DNA of 64,000 nt from Leptospiraceae bacterium. GTDB taxonomy: Bacteria; Spirochaetota; Leptospiria; Leptospirales; Leptospiraceae. The stretch is from the NCBI GenBank assembly GCA_016708435.1, contig JADJFV010000004.1, forward strand, positions 310,001 to 374,000, given 5' to 3'. Every line of letters begins with the position of its first letter. Position 1 is the first letter of the stretch. Below are positions 26,621-36,900 of this stretch, one piece after another. Made by a program: the position numbers and the translations under genes. Under the pieces are notes generated by a model that had not been told where the DNA came from, searched no databases, and saw only the letters and a program-made list of their open reading frames with translations.

Positions 26621-26785
26621 ATGATCGTAGATAATTTATTACAATGCTGCCGGTGTAAAAAAGTAATGAAGGCAAACTTACGCGAATCGAAAGTCGAAAA
26701 AGGTAAAAGTATATCTATTTGTCCTTTTTGTAAATCATCCGAGTTTCAACCTCCGAAACTCAAGACAATGCCTGCAAAGTGGTAG
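26621..26785 (+). CDS. Small zinc-ribbon protein
   Basis: 54 residues, too short for usual cut-offs. Two CxxC knuckles (CCRCKKV and CPFCKSS) separated by about 28 residues form a classical zinc ribbon; remaining sequence is basic. An AGAGAGGG ribosome site precedes the ATG. It might bind nucleic acid or a protein partner. It follows the transducer gene and ends before a hairpin. Confidence 0.65.
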   Translation: MIVDNLLQCCRCKKVMKANLRESKVEKGKSISICPFCKSSEFQPPKLKTMPAKW

Positions 26786-26803
26786 TGGCTAATGGTGATT
26801 TAA

Positions 26804-26831
26804 CATTACTTCCGATCAATTGGAAGTAATG
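26804..26831. terminator. Hairpin spanning the convergent gene ends
   Basis: CATTACTTCC (26804-26813) and GGAAGTAATG (26822-26831) form a perfect 10-bp stem with an 8-base loop. The stem includes the stop codon of the reductase gene on the minus strand and lies 18 bases past the zinc-ribbon stop on the plus strand. No long U-tract. Probably a bidirectional terminator or mRNA-stabilising end. Confidence 0.45.
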
Positions 26832-27808
26832 ATTACCTTTCCACTTCTTCCCGGTGTATTTGATCTTGATAGATAACCCTGAATATCCGCTAAATCAAAC
26901 TTACTATCAATTTGCGAAACCAGCTTGCGCTCTTCAAATAGTTTAATTAATTCACGTGCCGATTTTTCTTTTTGTTCTATTGGTGTATTCTGCATCCATT
27001 TCATAAGCCAGAATCCACGAATTATAATCTCAGTGAATATGATAGACCCCGGAACGATAATTGGTTCATTACTCATCAATCCATATACTATAATCGTTCC
27101 CTTTGGCGCCAAAGACTGCATAGCCTCATTTCCTACTTTTCCGCCGACTGCATCAATGGCATAGGGAAATCCTTTTACATTTGTAATTTTGCGGGCTCGC
27201 TTTATGAAGTTTTCTGTATCAGTAACGATGATGTCTTCTGCTCCCATGTCTAGGAGTTCTTGTTTTTGTTCTTCTTTACGAACAGTTCCTACCACTTTAA
27301 ATCCAAGAATCTTAGATATTTGAATCATCGCTCTGCCCAGGTGAGAAGAGGCAGCGGTTACTAGTAATTGTTCGCCAGGTTTGATTTTTAGTTCATCTAC
27401 TGCGAGTATCCAGGAGGTGAGAAAGTTCGCCCATACACTGGTTGCTTCTTCATCGGACAACGCATCGGGGGTTTTCATGATCTGATCGGGGGTAACAGTC
27501 GTATACTCCTTCCATGTTCCAAGGCTTCCTGCTGCGCCTATCGTGAGAGTGACACGATCTCCGATAGAGAATCCTTTTACATTTTTGCCTACTTCTTCAA
27601 TGACGCCAGCAGCTTCATTCCCAGGTATAGCGGGTAACTTTGGTTTAACCCCGTAGAGACCCATGATGGTGTAAAGATCGGACGGGTTTACAGAGCGAGC
27701 TTTGATTTTTACTAAGACTTCTTCGTCCCCGCAAATGGGAGTAGGAATTTCTTCTAATTTTAAAACTTCTTCAGGCTTGCCATAGGCACGAAATACGACT
27801 GCTTTCAT
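26816..27808 (-). CDS. MDR-family quinone oxidoreductase/alcohol dehydrogenase-like enzyme
   Basis: 330 residues, zinc-free medium-chain reductase family. GroES-like half with IPGNEAAGVIEEVGKNVKGFSIGDRV; nucleotide-binding half with VTAASSHLGRAMIQISK (Gly-rich turn altered from GxGxxG) and VVGTVR. The sequence fits the 2-enoyl thioester reductase/NADPH:quinone reductase branch; catalytic zinc cysteines are absent. NADPH-dependent reduction of an enoyl or quinone substrate is likely. GAGG precedes the ATG. Confidence 0.85.
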   Translation of the reverse strand: MKAVVFRAYGKPEEVLKLEEIPTPICGDEEVLVKIKARSVNPSDLYTIMGLYGVKPKLPAIPGNEAAGVIEEVGKNVKGFSIGDRVTLTIGAAGSLGTWKEYTTVTPDQIMKTPDALSDEEATSVWANFLTSWILAVDELKIKPGEQLLVTAASSHLGRAMIQISKILGFKVVGTVRKEEQKQELLDMGAEDIIVTDTENFIKRARKITNVKGFPYAIDAVGGKVGNEAMQSLAPKGTIIVYGLMSNEPIIVPGSIIFTEIIIRGFWLMKWMQNTPIEQKEKSARELIKLFEERKLVSQIDSKFDLADIQGYLSRSNTPGRSGKVIITSN

Positions 27809-27818
27809 ACGGAGTTCC

Positions 27819-28595
27819 TCACTTCATTGACCAGATTTCTTCCGGGCTAGGATATTTTACAGACATTTTATGTTTCTCTAAAATTTTTCCTGCAAGTAGT
27901 TGTAATGATAAAACATCTGCACAACAATAATGAATTAGTAAATCTAAAGCTTTTTGATTATGATAATTCTTCCATTCCATCCAGAGAAGAATTGCATCCA
28001 TTCCATTGATCCCAACTAAATCGGGAGGTCTTCGAATTCCAATTGATTTTTCAATTTCTTTTAGTCCGCCTTTATAACCTACATGATAGGCTAACCAGCG
28101 TAAGTCGATATGAGCACAGGGAATTTTAGGGATATGAAAATAGTTTTGAATCATAGGAACATCGAAAGAGGTTCCGTTAAAAGAGACTAGGAGTTTTATA
28201 TCATCTAGCAATTCAAGAAATGCTTCCAGATTATCTCCATTTAGAAATTTATAAATTCTACCTTTGTGATAACATACGATTAATGTGATATTGTCTCCGT
28301 ATGGTTCTCCATTAGTCTCAATGTCAAAGTAACTTGCTTCTTCGAAGTATTCTGCAAGAAGAGTCCATTTCTCTGTCGGGTGTAATTTCTCTGCAAAGTA
28401 TTTCAGATTCTTGTTTTCATAATTCTCTCTAGAAATAGAAAGCTCGACTAGTAATTTAGTTTTCATTTTATCGGAGAAGGGAAGCAAATTAGGATTATCC
28501 GATACACTATCCCAGTCTTTTAGCCCAATAGAATGAAGTCTTTCTACATTCTTTCTACCTATTCCTGTAAAATGAAGAAACGTCGTATTTATCAT
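27819..28595 (-). CDS. RNase H-like 3'-5' exonuclease (YprB type)
   Basis: 258 residues from the ATG at 28595; longer reading upstream would run through the lipoprotein gene, so it is rejected. The N-terminal part (FTGIGRKNVERLHSIGLKDW) is a helix-hairpin-helix-like DNA-binding segment. The nuclease domain has DEDD-type acids: YFDIETNG, VSFNGTSFDVPMI, and YCCADVLSLQLL. YprB-family proteins are predicted exonucleases or RNases of unclear role. The gene starts 10 bases after the DUF1554 gene's stop. Confidence 0.82.
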   Translation of the reverse strand: MINTTFLHFTGIGRKNVERLHSIGLKDWDSVSDNPNLLPFSDKMKTKLLVELSISRENYENKNLKYFAEKLHPTEKWTLLAEYFEEASYFDIETNGEPYGDNITLIVCYHKGRIYKFLNGDNLEAFLELLDDIKLLVSFNGTSFDVPMIQNYFHIPKIPCAHIDLRWLAYHVGYKGGLKEIEKSIGIRRPPDLVGINGMDAILLWMEWKNYHNQKALDLLIHYCCADVLSLQLLAGKILEKHKMSVKYPSPEEIWSMK

Positions 28596-28605
28596 GCGGA
28601 TAACA

Positions 28606-29589
28606 TTATTGTTCCACGCAGAGTAGATGTTGAGGTAAATCACAAGTTGGACTAGTGCTCGCATCTCTGATTGCGTCATTATAACTGAGTGAATTGCTTT
28701 GACCAATTCGACCCGTGTTTGCATTTGAACTGCTTGTCCAAAGATTGCAGTCTGTTGTAGAATGTCCCCAGATAGTTCCATTACTGAACCCAGTCCAGTA
28801 TTGTATTGCTGCACCTGCATCGAATGAATTTGGCATATTCCAATTTGTAAAAATTCCAGCAGAATTGGTTGTGAATAAAGTTGCACTGTCAACTGCTCGC
28901 ACATAATCAGTATTTGCCATCATAATCCAATTCACATTCTCTGCAGGATTTGTGCAATCTGAATTCGTATTACATGCATCCCGATTTGCTCCATCGTTTA
29001 TCATCGCTTTATAGGTTCCAGAACTAGGCTTGTTCGAATCCGCATTACAAAGATTATCCGCACCTAACGGTCCATTGGCAGCAGAACCCAATGTCTTCAA
29101 ATCTCCAGTATAAGCTGCACTTGTTATAAATATCTTATACTTTCTAACTAATACAGAAATACTTATAGTGACTGTCGCAGTTCCGCTTGTCATAGTAGGA
29201 TTAATGGTATAATTCGCAGCGGCTGTAACTGTATTGGGTGTCCCTGATATTTCACAAGCGGCTGATAGTGTTAATCCGCTCGGAAGAGGTGGGCTAGAGG
29301 AGCAAGAAGTAATTGTGCCAGATACCGTTGGAGTTATTGTAGTAATAGAAACAGTGGATGTAAAGGAATACGGACTTCCTAGATAGGTAATGGATGGAGT
29401 TGTTTGAGTGACGGTAGTAGTCGGAGTAGTCGATGTTGTTGTTGGAGTAGCCGTAACAGTTGTTGCAGACGAAGAATTGTTGTTCACAATGCTAATAAAG
29501 CCTAAAAGTTTAGGCTTTGCCTTTCCCGTGCAACTTATTAAGGAAAACGATACATGCTCGGTCAATAAAAAAACGATGAGGATTTTCAT
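28606..29589 (-). CDS. DUF1554-domain lipoprotein with Ig-like domain
   Basis: 327 residues from the ATG at 29589, which has AGGAGG upstream. Lipobox SLISC at Cys20. A long Thr/Ser-rich linker (about 45-75) is followed by a putative Ig-like (He_PIG) repeat with LPSGLTLS and ISGTP, then a DUF1554 region from about 155 with KIFITSAAYTGDL, AMINDGANRDACN, and a closing SPTCDLPQHLLCVEQ. DUF1554 lipoproteins are abundant in Leptospira and probably surface-exposed lectin-like proteins. The Thr-rich stretch could vary by slippage. Confidence 0.85.
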   Translation of the reverse strand: MKILIVFLLTEHVSFSLISCTGKAKPKLLGFISIVNNNSSSATTVTATPTTTSTTPTTTVTQTTPSITYLGSPYSFTSTVSITTITPTVSGTITSCSSSPPLPSGLTLSAACEISGTPNTVTAAANYTINPTMTSGTATVTISISVLVRKYKIFITSAAYTGDLKTLGSAANGPLGADNLCNADSNKPSSGTYKAMINDGANRDACNTNSDCTNPAENVNWIMMANTDYVRAVDSATLFTTNSAGIFTNWNMPNSFDAGAAIQYWTGFSNGTIWGHSTTDCNLWTSSSNANTGRIGQSNSLSYNDAIRDASTSPTCDLPQHLLCVEQ

Positions 29590-29701
29590 AGTTAGCCTCC
29601 TAGAAATTATAATTTCCATTCTTCTCTCCTCCACTTACTATTGAAAAAAGATGTATCTTCATTCCATAAAGCAAAGAAACTTTATTTAGGGCAACTTTTA
29701 A

Positions 29702-30787
29702 TTATTTCTTATTAACGCCAATGACTCGTTCAAAAATATAATCAGTATAATCAGGAAAGCACTTGGTAGACATATGACTTGCATCTGTAAAAAAATCGCA
29801 AGTGTAATCTTTGTCTTCGTTCATATTAAAAAGATGTGTTCCAAATTCTGTGTGTGCTGCGTTTAGCTTCGTATACCAAATGGAGTAAGCCGTAATTGGT
29901 TGTTCTTTTATTGGTAAAACAGCATTTCTAGTTTGGATGTATTGAAAATATGGTCGAGCTACTCGCACCCAGATTGCAGAGTGGCTAACGCCTAATTCTT
30001 TTAGAATTCTAAAATTGTCTTTTTGGAATGCGAGCATATTCTCATTGAATGTGAAAGGATCTATATAGGAATGAAAATCTCCTTCGGAATATTTTAATAC
30101 TAACTCTTTACTAGAAGTAGCGTTAGCCGATATATCTGAAGAAGCACTTCCTCTTTCTTCTTTTAGTTTACCTGCAATTTGAATTCGCCATTGACGATAA
30201 TGCTTAGCAATTTCCGAATTGTTTCTTAATCTTTGTAGGATTGTATCTAGCTTCGGTCTGTATTGATATGTCTTAAATAAACGCTTGGCAATGAAGTTTG
30301 TGATTTCTTTTGAGGTGTATCTAGAACGATATTTTAAAATGAAAGGGAAATCCAGTCCATTGACAAGCACCTCATCAATCTTAATGCGGGCTGTAAAGTT
30401 AAATGCTTCTACTGAATTATCAACCAAAATAAAGTCTGGTTTGACATTATCCGCTTTGAATTGCTCTAACCAAAAAGTAAAATAATCAGGCGTTCCTCCT
30501 GGAACAGAAAAATTAAATAAAATCCAATCGGGATAATGCTCTTCAATGTATTTGTTATCAAAGAGAAGGGCGCGTGAATTTCCAAAGTATACGAATACTT
30601 TTTTTCGATCTGGCTTTTGCAAATATTCCTTCAACTCTTGGAATAAAACGGGCTTGTGAAAGTAATTGATCTCGGAGACTGTCTTTGTGAAATACGTTTG
30701 TATTTTTTCAAGCATGAGGATTCTATCAACTGCAAGTGCAATTAAAAAAATCAAAACAGGAATGAGTAAAAATTTATTTTTTAACAT
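29702..30787 (-). CDS. Membrane-anchored SGNH-like protein (DUF1574 type), O-acylation
   Basis: 361 residues. One N-terminal membrane helix about 5-23, then a large external domain. FVYFGNSRALLF resembles the nucleophile block of SGNH esterases, and FTDASHMSTKC near residue 340 fits the catalytic Asp-His block. Such proteins accompany MBOAT acyltransferases in AlgI/AlgJ-type O-acetylation. The MBOAT gene lies 3 bases upstream in the same operon. Probably attaches or transfers acyl groups to an envelope polysaccharide. Confidence 0.8.
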   Translation of the reverse strand: MLKNKFLLIPVLIFLIALAVDRILMLEKIQTYFTKTVSEINYFHKPVLFQELKEYLQKPDRKKVFVYFGNSRALLFDNKYIEEHYPDWILFNFSVPGGTPDYFTFWLEQFKADNVKPDFILVDNSVEAFNFTARIKIDEVLVNGLDFPFILKYRSRYTSKEITNFIAKRLFKTYQYRPKLDTILQRLRNNSEIAKHYRQWRIQIAGKLKEERGSASSDISANATSSKELVLKYSEGDFHSYIDPFTFNENMLAFQKDNFRILKELGVSHSAIWVRVARPYFQYIQTRNAVLPIKEQPITAYSIWYTKLNAAHTEFGTHLFNMNEDKDYTCDFFTDASHMSTKCFPDYTDYIFERVIGVNKK

Positions 30788-30790
30788 AAT

Positions 30791-32278
30791 CTAGAACGTA
30801 GTATAAATAAAACTATCTCCATCATGAGAAAGTGTAGTTAGTAAGAATATCGTAATCACTCCTAAGAGTAAAACGAGTTGGAGATTGTATTTCTTGAATC
30901 GATCGAGTGCCTCTGGCTTGTATTGAACAAAGTGAAAGAACAAGAACGCCAAATACATATAAGCCACACTCTCGTAACTCTTAACCGTATTGAGTAAAAA
31001 AGCTGGTTCGCTTTGCACCAAGTCCATTCCTGAAACAATCCATTCGCTACCGTTTACTGCCAGTATACCTCTTAAATAATTTTCTGAATTGGTGAATAGA
31101 CCAGCAAATAAATCAACCATGGACTGAGTATTGTTGGAGCGAAACATGAGTCCACTAATTGAGAATAATACATAGATAATCATTGCTTTGAAAAGCTTTA
31201 GAGGAAAACTTTTTTGAGGAGTAAGCGGCAAACCTTTCTTTTCCTCTAAATATCTTTCTACGCAAAGGATTGATCCCCAATAGAAACCCCAAACCACAAA
31301 TGTATAATCAGCACCATGCCAAAATCCTCCCAGTGTCATGGTAATGATTAGATTTAGGTAAGTTCTCATTTCACCCGCTCTACTTCCACCGAGCGGAAAA
31401 TAGATATACTCCATTAACCAAAAAGAAAGAGTCACATGCCATTTCTTCCAAAGCTCTCTTCCACTCGTAGAGAAAAAAGGTGCATAGAAGTTTTCAGGAA
31501 TTTGAAAACCTAGAAAATAGGCAACAGAGCGAGCCATATCTGTCAGTCCCGAAAAATCTGCGTAGACTTGAATGGTGTATAAAATTCCGCCCATGAAAAG
31601 AGAAAAGGCAGTGTATTCATTTGGATTTGCAAAGACTGGATTTATAATTGTAGCCACTGGATCTGCTAAGAGGATTTTCTTGATTAGCCCCGACATCATA
31701 AGAAAGCAAGCTTTATAGACATCATCTTTCTGTGGAACTTCCCTTTCAAGATTAGGAAAGAAATCTTTCTTTCGCATAATCGGACCTGCAATCAAAACAG
31801 GAAAGAATAATACAAAGAGTAAATACTTTTTGAAACTTAAAAGTTCTTCGTCTGCGGTATTGCGGTAAGTATCAACAGCGCAGGCAATCATTTGAAAGGA
31901 ATAAAAACTAATCGCGAGTGGAAGAGTGATGTGAATCCATCTTCCTTCAGATGCATCTTTAAAGAAAAGGCTACCTGTTATATCGCTTAACGCACCTGTA
32001 AAAAAGTAAAAGTATTTAAAAAAACCAAGATTGAGTAAATTGAATATAACTGCAAGTTTGACGAATAGGCTTTTGTTTCCGTTGTAGATTTGGTAATAGA
32101 AAAAATAATTTATACTGATTACAATTAAGAAGTGAAGTAGGAAGAGTGGCGAATAATAGAAATAAAACGCTGCACCAGCTAAGATGAGAAAATCATATTT
32201 TAGTTTTTTACCAATATTCCAGTAAATAAAATAGACAGCAGTAAAAAAAAGGAAAAAAGGAATCGTGTTAAATAACAT
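30791..32278 (-). CDS. MBOAT-family O-acyltransferase
   Basis: 495 residues, about ten to twelve membrane helices. The catalytic region FWHGADYTFVVWG contains the MBOAT His. KKWHVTLSFWLMEYIYFPLGG is the conserved cytosolic loop. AlgI/DltB-like enzymes pass an acyl group across the membrane for transfer to polysaccharide or lipid A. Together with the SGNH-like partner this is a two-gene O-acylation unit. Confidence 0.9.
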   Translation of the reverse strand: MLFNTIPFFLFFTAVYFIYWNIGKKLKYDFLILAGAAFYFYYSPLFLLHFLIVISINYFFYYQIYNGNKSLFVKLAVIFNLLNLGFFKYFYFFTGALSDITGSLFFKDASEGRWIHITLPLAISFYSFQMIACAVDTYRNTADEELLSFKKYLLFVLFFPVLIAGPIMRKKDFFPNLEREVPQKDDVYKACFLMMSGLIKKILLADPVATIINPVFANPNEYTAFSLFMGGILYTIQVYADFSGLTDMARSVAYFLGFQIPENFYAPFFSTSGRELWKKWHVTLSFWLMEYIYFPLGGSRAGEMRTYLNLIITMTLGGFWHGADYTFVVWGFYWGSILCVERYLEEKKGLPLTPQKSFPLKLFKAMIIYVLFSISGLMFRSNNTQSMVDLFAGLFTNSENYLRGILAVNGSEWIVSGMDLVQSEPAFLLNTVKSYESVAYMYLAFLFFHFVQYKPEALDRFKKYNLQLVLLLGVITIFLLTTLSHDGDSFIYTTF

Positions 32279-32287
32279 AGGCTTTCT

Positions 32288-33274
32288 TTAAATCTTCAAA
32301 AGAGAAATCAATCGGTTCATTACATCTTCTTTTACTTTCTTGAGCCCGCCGCGAATCATCGCCCCGCTTGCATTCTTGTGTCCGCCACCGTTAAATTCTT
32401 TTGCCACACTACAAACATCATAGTCCCCCTTAGAACGAAAACTAATTTTTACAAAATCTTCTTCGCCTTCTGTAAAAGCGACAGAGACGTAAATTTCGCT
32501 CGGACCTAAGAGTTCACTCGTAATTCCTTCGAGTGGATTAGAGTTAAAATTATATTTACCTAGCATGGACTTTGTGATTTCGATTGTTACTAGATGATAT
32601 GCCTGGTGAATTTCGATACTCGAATAAATGTCTTTCTTTAATAGCAAAACAGAAATTGGAAAATCTTCATACATCTTACGAAGCAAATCTTCAATTGGAA
32701 AATTGTATTGGACTAACTTTGCTGCGATCTCATGTGTTCGCGGACGAGTTTTACTGTATTTGAATTGCCCTGTATCCATAACAATTCCCAGATACAATGC
32801 GATTGCTGTGTTATAATCCAATGAAATTCCGGCAAGCTCTATGATCTCGTAAATGATTTCAGAAGTAGAGCCAATTTCCGGAAAAGAAAAAAGACCAGGA
32901 AATGGGTCGATATTATCGTGATGATCTACTAGAATTAAATTGGATTTGTCTGGCTTTAGAAATTGATTCACATCTCCTATTCGAGGTAAATCTGAGTTAT
33001 CCACTACTACGACAGTTTTGTCGAATGTGAAATTTTGTAGAATGTTAGGATCAATATTTCTAACTTTAAATTGTGGATCTATAAATCTATATTTCTCCGG
33101 CATCTTATCCGGATTGAGTATGGAATGTTTTTTTTCGAGTTTAGACAATAGATAAGACAAACCAAGCTCCGAGCCAATTCCGTCAGGATCGCAACTCTTA
33201 TGCGTTGTTAGGATAAAATCATTTCCTGTTTTAAAAACGTTTAAGAGTTTTTCAAAGTCTTCTCTTCTATCTAT
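32288..33274 (-). CDS. DHH/DHHA1 phosphoesterase (NrnA-like), start uncertain
   Basis: The DHHA1 C-terminus (GGGHKNASGAMI) and the DHH block (VDHHDNIDPFPG) are clear; NrnA-like enzymes degrade nanoRNA or pAp, others cyclic di-nucleotides. The first canonical start in frame is a TTG at 33160, but the frame stays open upstream and encodes DFILTTHKSCDPDGIGSELG, the essential DxD-type motif I. No ATG, GTG or TTG starts this part; an ATA at 33274 next to the upstream gene's stop is the best candidate, or a small frameshift lies there. About 300-328 residues in total. Confidence 0.75.
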   Translation of the reverse strand: MDRREDFEKLLNVFKTGNDFILTTHKSCDPDGIGSELGLSYLLSKLEKKHSILNPDKMPEKYRFIDPQFKVRNIDPNILQNFTFDKTVVVVDNSDLPRIGDVNQFLKPDKSNLILVDHHDNIDPFPGLFSFPEIGSTSEIIYEIIELAGISLDYNTAIALYLGIVMDTGQFKYSKTRPRTHEIAAKLVQYNFPIEDLLRKMYEDFPISVLLLKKDIYSSIEIHQAYHLVTIEITKSMLGKYNFNSNPLEGITSELLGPSEIYVSVAFTEGEEDFVKISFRSKGDYDVCSVAKEFNGGGHKNASGAMIRGGLKKVKEDVMNRLISLLKI

Positions 33275-33792
33275 TTGTTTTTGCTAGCCAAGCTAATTCT
33301 CTCTTTATCTTTTTTAAATAATTCTTGCCAGTATTCTAATTCTGAACCGGAGAGTTTTACATCTGTCGGCTTATCTTCCTTATCCACTGGAGCAAATAAA
33401 AACCTATCTACCCATTTTGCAAAGTCTTCTGATTTTTGACTCTTACAGCTAAAGCGTTTGCAATAAAATAAAATATCATTATCAGAAGTAACTACATATA
33501 AGTTTGACGGGTTAGGGTCTCGTTTTATATATTCTTTTATCAAAAAATCAGCGGTGACATCATGACTAAAGTAGATTTTGATTCCACCATATTCATCGTG
33601 ACGCACTTCACTTCCCAAATCTTTTTTGCCATCAAAGAATACATGCATAACCGTGTTACCGCGTTTTACTTTGTATTGATTCAATATTTTCAGCAAACCT
33701 TCTCTGGCAAGATTTAATTTGCTTTCATACATCAATGCTTCCAATTCTGGAAACTTGTATATCAAATTAAATCCGTCAATCAGAAGAATCAT
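33271..33792 (-). CDS. NYN-domain ribonuclease (YacP/Rae1 type)
   Basis: 173 residues. The NYN PIN-like core is shown by MILLIDGFNLIYKFPEL, VFFDGKKD and VVTSDNDILFYCK, which carry the metal-binding Asp residues. YacP/Rae1 is a ribosome-associated endoribonuclease in Bacillus. The stop codon overlaps the start region of the DHH gene, so both belong to one RNA-turnover operon. Confidence 0.83.
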   Translation of the reverse strand: MILLIDGFNLIYKFPELEALMYESKLNLAREGLLKILNQYKVKRGNTVMHVFFDGKKDLGSEVRHDEYGGIKIYFSHDVTADFLIKEYIKRDPNPSNLYVVTSDNDILFYCKRFSCKSQKSEDFAKWVDRFLFAPVDKEDKPTDVKLSGSELEYWQELFKKDKERISLASKNK

Positions 33793-33965
33793 AGATTTAT
33801 TATTCTAAAATTCATTCCTAAAATGGCAAGCCCTAATTCAAGTTAATTTGCGCTAAGAAAAAAATTAAAAAAATGCCACCGATTAAAGACTAAGGCACCA
33901 ACAGAAAAAAGATTTACATTTTATTGCTGTTTATCGTCTTTACAAACGTTAGTTTCTGATTTTCA

Positions 33966-36900
33966 CTACTTCAAAAACACATTCGTGTAAGGTCTAAATC
34001 CATTCCAGTATTTATCATACGGAAATTCTTCTTGTGTCTCAGTGAATGCATCATAATAACGTTCTACGTAAGGATACCGATAATTCAAATTCTTAAAGAA
34101 GTTTTTCATGAAATAGGCTGTTGCAGTTGCATTATGAAGTCCTGCGAATACAACGCCTGGACCTTGGTGCAATTGGTCAATGTATTTTAGGGAATTGACG
34201 AAGTCATCGTTTTGAACAGAAGACTCAGACAAGAGGTTACCAGTCATTACCCATACGCCTTTTCGTTTTTCCATGCGCTTAATTTCATTTAGCCCAAGGC
34301 TTGCATATTCTAACTTGCGACCTTTGTCTAATCGCAAGTCTTCTTGAGAAATGATAATCCTATTTCCTTTGCCTACACCAGAAACATTTCGTAGTTCATA
34401 CTTTTCTAAGTCCTGGATCATCTTCCACCACTTTGGCGCATAATTAGAAGTATTCTTTGCTTCTACTTTAAAGCCTGGAACAAAATCCTGCGATGTATCA
34501 TATACAGGACGGTCAAGGAGTAATTCAGGACTTAGCACATAATAGAAGTAATCCTGCTCTTCTGGTTCAATGACTGCTTTAAAATGATAGGAAGGCAAGT
34601 AGATATAGTCGATTTTATTTTTAGCAAATTTTAAAATCTCTTTGTATCTAGCTTCGATGGATTCTTGTTTCACAATAGAAACTCCACCGTCTTTGATTGT
34701 ATAATAATAATCTAAAATTGCATACTTAATATCTCTGTTATCCGCAAAGCCGAGATCATTTGTTATTTGTCCATCTTTCATCTTTACAATGTAAGATTTA
34801 ATTCCTAAATCAACGATAGCAGAGAATATTTGCTCTTTAGGAAGTTTTGCTACTAGCTGCCTAGAAATGGATTTGAATTCAGGCAAATCAGAAAATAGAA
34901 TTTGTCTGGCGAATACTTTATCGTTAATGGATTTATACTTGTCTCTAGCAAAACCAAGATCGGCAAACACCGCGTAGTCTTTCTTTTCTAAAGATTCCAA
35001 TTGTAAGAAGCTAATAAAGTCATCTAACTCTCTTGCGTTAAATAAATCCAATTTCTCTTTTTTCTTAGAGTTAATTAATTGGTTAAGGGTTGCGAGATAT
35101 TCTGTGGGCTTCTGTGTTTCGCATAATTCATAGTATTTGAACCATTCTTTAAATTCTTCCTTCACGAACTCACGCTCGTTAGCCGCAAATTCTATTTCTG
35201 GAAATACACGAGAGAGTTTATATTTCACTGTATAAAAAGTCTTGACTAAGCTTTTTTCGGGATAATATTCTTTGAAGTTTTTATCAAAGTCATTGTAGTA
35301 TTTCTTTGCACTTTCGTAATCACCTCGATGATACAAAGCACCTGCCCATTGTATTTGCATCCAGAGTGCGCGGTTACGGTTCTTTAGCCGGAACTCAGTT
35401 TCAATCAGCAAATCAAATTGATTGTTTAACTCTTCCCCTGTTTGCGTCACGATTGATTTTAAAAGTAAGTGAAATAAAAAATCTCTGTCGGATTCTTTTA
35501 GTAGATAAAGCGCGGGGCGACCGTCTTTCAAATAGAGTGGACCTAGAGTGGTTGGTTCAAAGTCCGCTTTGTTTTCAATTGAGTCATAGGCATCTAGAAG
35601 CCTTGACTGATAACTTTTTCGCGTTGAATCAGACTGTTGAAGAGAAAGCTCTTTTGCTTTTTGGCGATAGGCATCCCAAATACGATTTGTTGCAAAGAAA
35701 TAAATTTTATCTTCTTGAACGGTAGCCGGATCAATTCCCTGAATAAAGAAAATTTCATACTCTATGTCGGATATCGCATTTTCTGCATATTTGATTTCCT
35801 GTTTTGATTCAGCTAGTTTCTTTGCTGTTTCAGCGTGTAATCGTGCTTTGTCCCAAATAAAACCTCTTGAGAAAAGTGTCGCTAGTCGCATATTTTTTAA
35901 ATACGGGTCTTCTTCTGAGTTGATCGAAATAAATTTTTTGTATTCAGGATCGACTATACTCAAATTACCTGCGCGTAAATTTTTATAGTAATTGACTACG
36001 AACTTTTTGTCCTCTGTGGCATTCGGTAAAGTGTTGTATCGGGTTTGGTATTTTTCGCAGTCTACATCAATGGGAGCTTCATAACAACTTAGCAGAAGTT
36101 CATAGGTAATTGCCTCTTCCTCTTTTGAATTAATTGCAAAGCGAGTAAGAAGATTTTCATAATGGTTTAAGTAATTGCTTACACTCGGGAATGTCTTTGT
36201 TTTTAATTTTGCTAAGTTTAATTCTGATTGAATTAAGAATTCTACATTCTTATCCGGCAAAACAGAATTAGCCTGCAATAGAAATTTCATAGATTGAAGA
36301 TAATTTCTCTTACGCTCTTCTTTGATCGCAAGTGCAGTGTATTTTTTGAATTCACTTTCAAATATTTTCTGATTATCCGGATACTCGTTGATATACTCAC
36401 CGACGAGATGTAGTTTCTCTTCCTTAATCAGTCTATTCGCGCTTTTGATATTTGAAATTAAATGGTCCCTAATCTTTGCGTTCTCTGCTGTTGGCTCTAA
36501 AAGTATAATCGACTGAACACCGGCAAATTGTAATATGTCGTAGAGAAATCCTGTCTTAATATAATTGTCCATACTCTTTGAATAATTGGTAAGAATTAAA
36601 AATGGAATCGTCCATTGGTCTTCTACCACTTCTTTCATACTGATTAAACCGGCCTTCTTCTCTCCGATGTATTGCTTTCTATTTGTAAAATCAGTCGGTC
36701 CTTCTAAAATATCTGTATCAGTAAGATAGTTTTTTAATTCATTGGAAAGAATAATTCTAAGGTTTAATTCTTTCGGGTCTTTTTTAGGTTCAACTTTAGG
36801 CAATACCAGATTGATTGGATTGAGATCGATACCTGTTTCTTTATTTGATTTTGTTATCGGGTTAACACTTGTTATTCTCTTTAAGCGGGAAAACTCAGTA

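Noticed and set aside
28596..28904. A 103-residue N-terminal extension of the YprB-like exonuclease.
   Set aside because: It runs through the DUF1554 gene in another frame and lacks nuclease features; the ATG at 28595 fits the family start.
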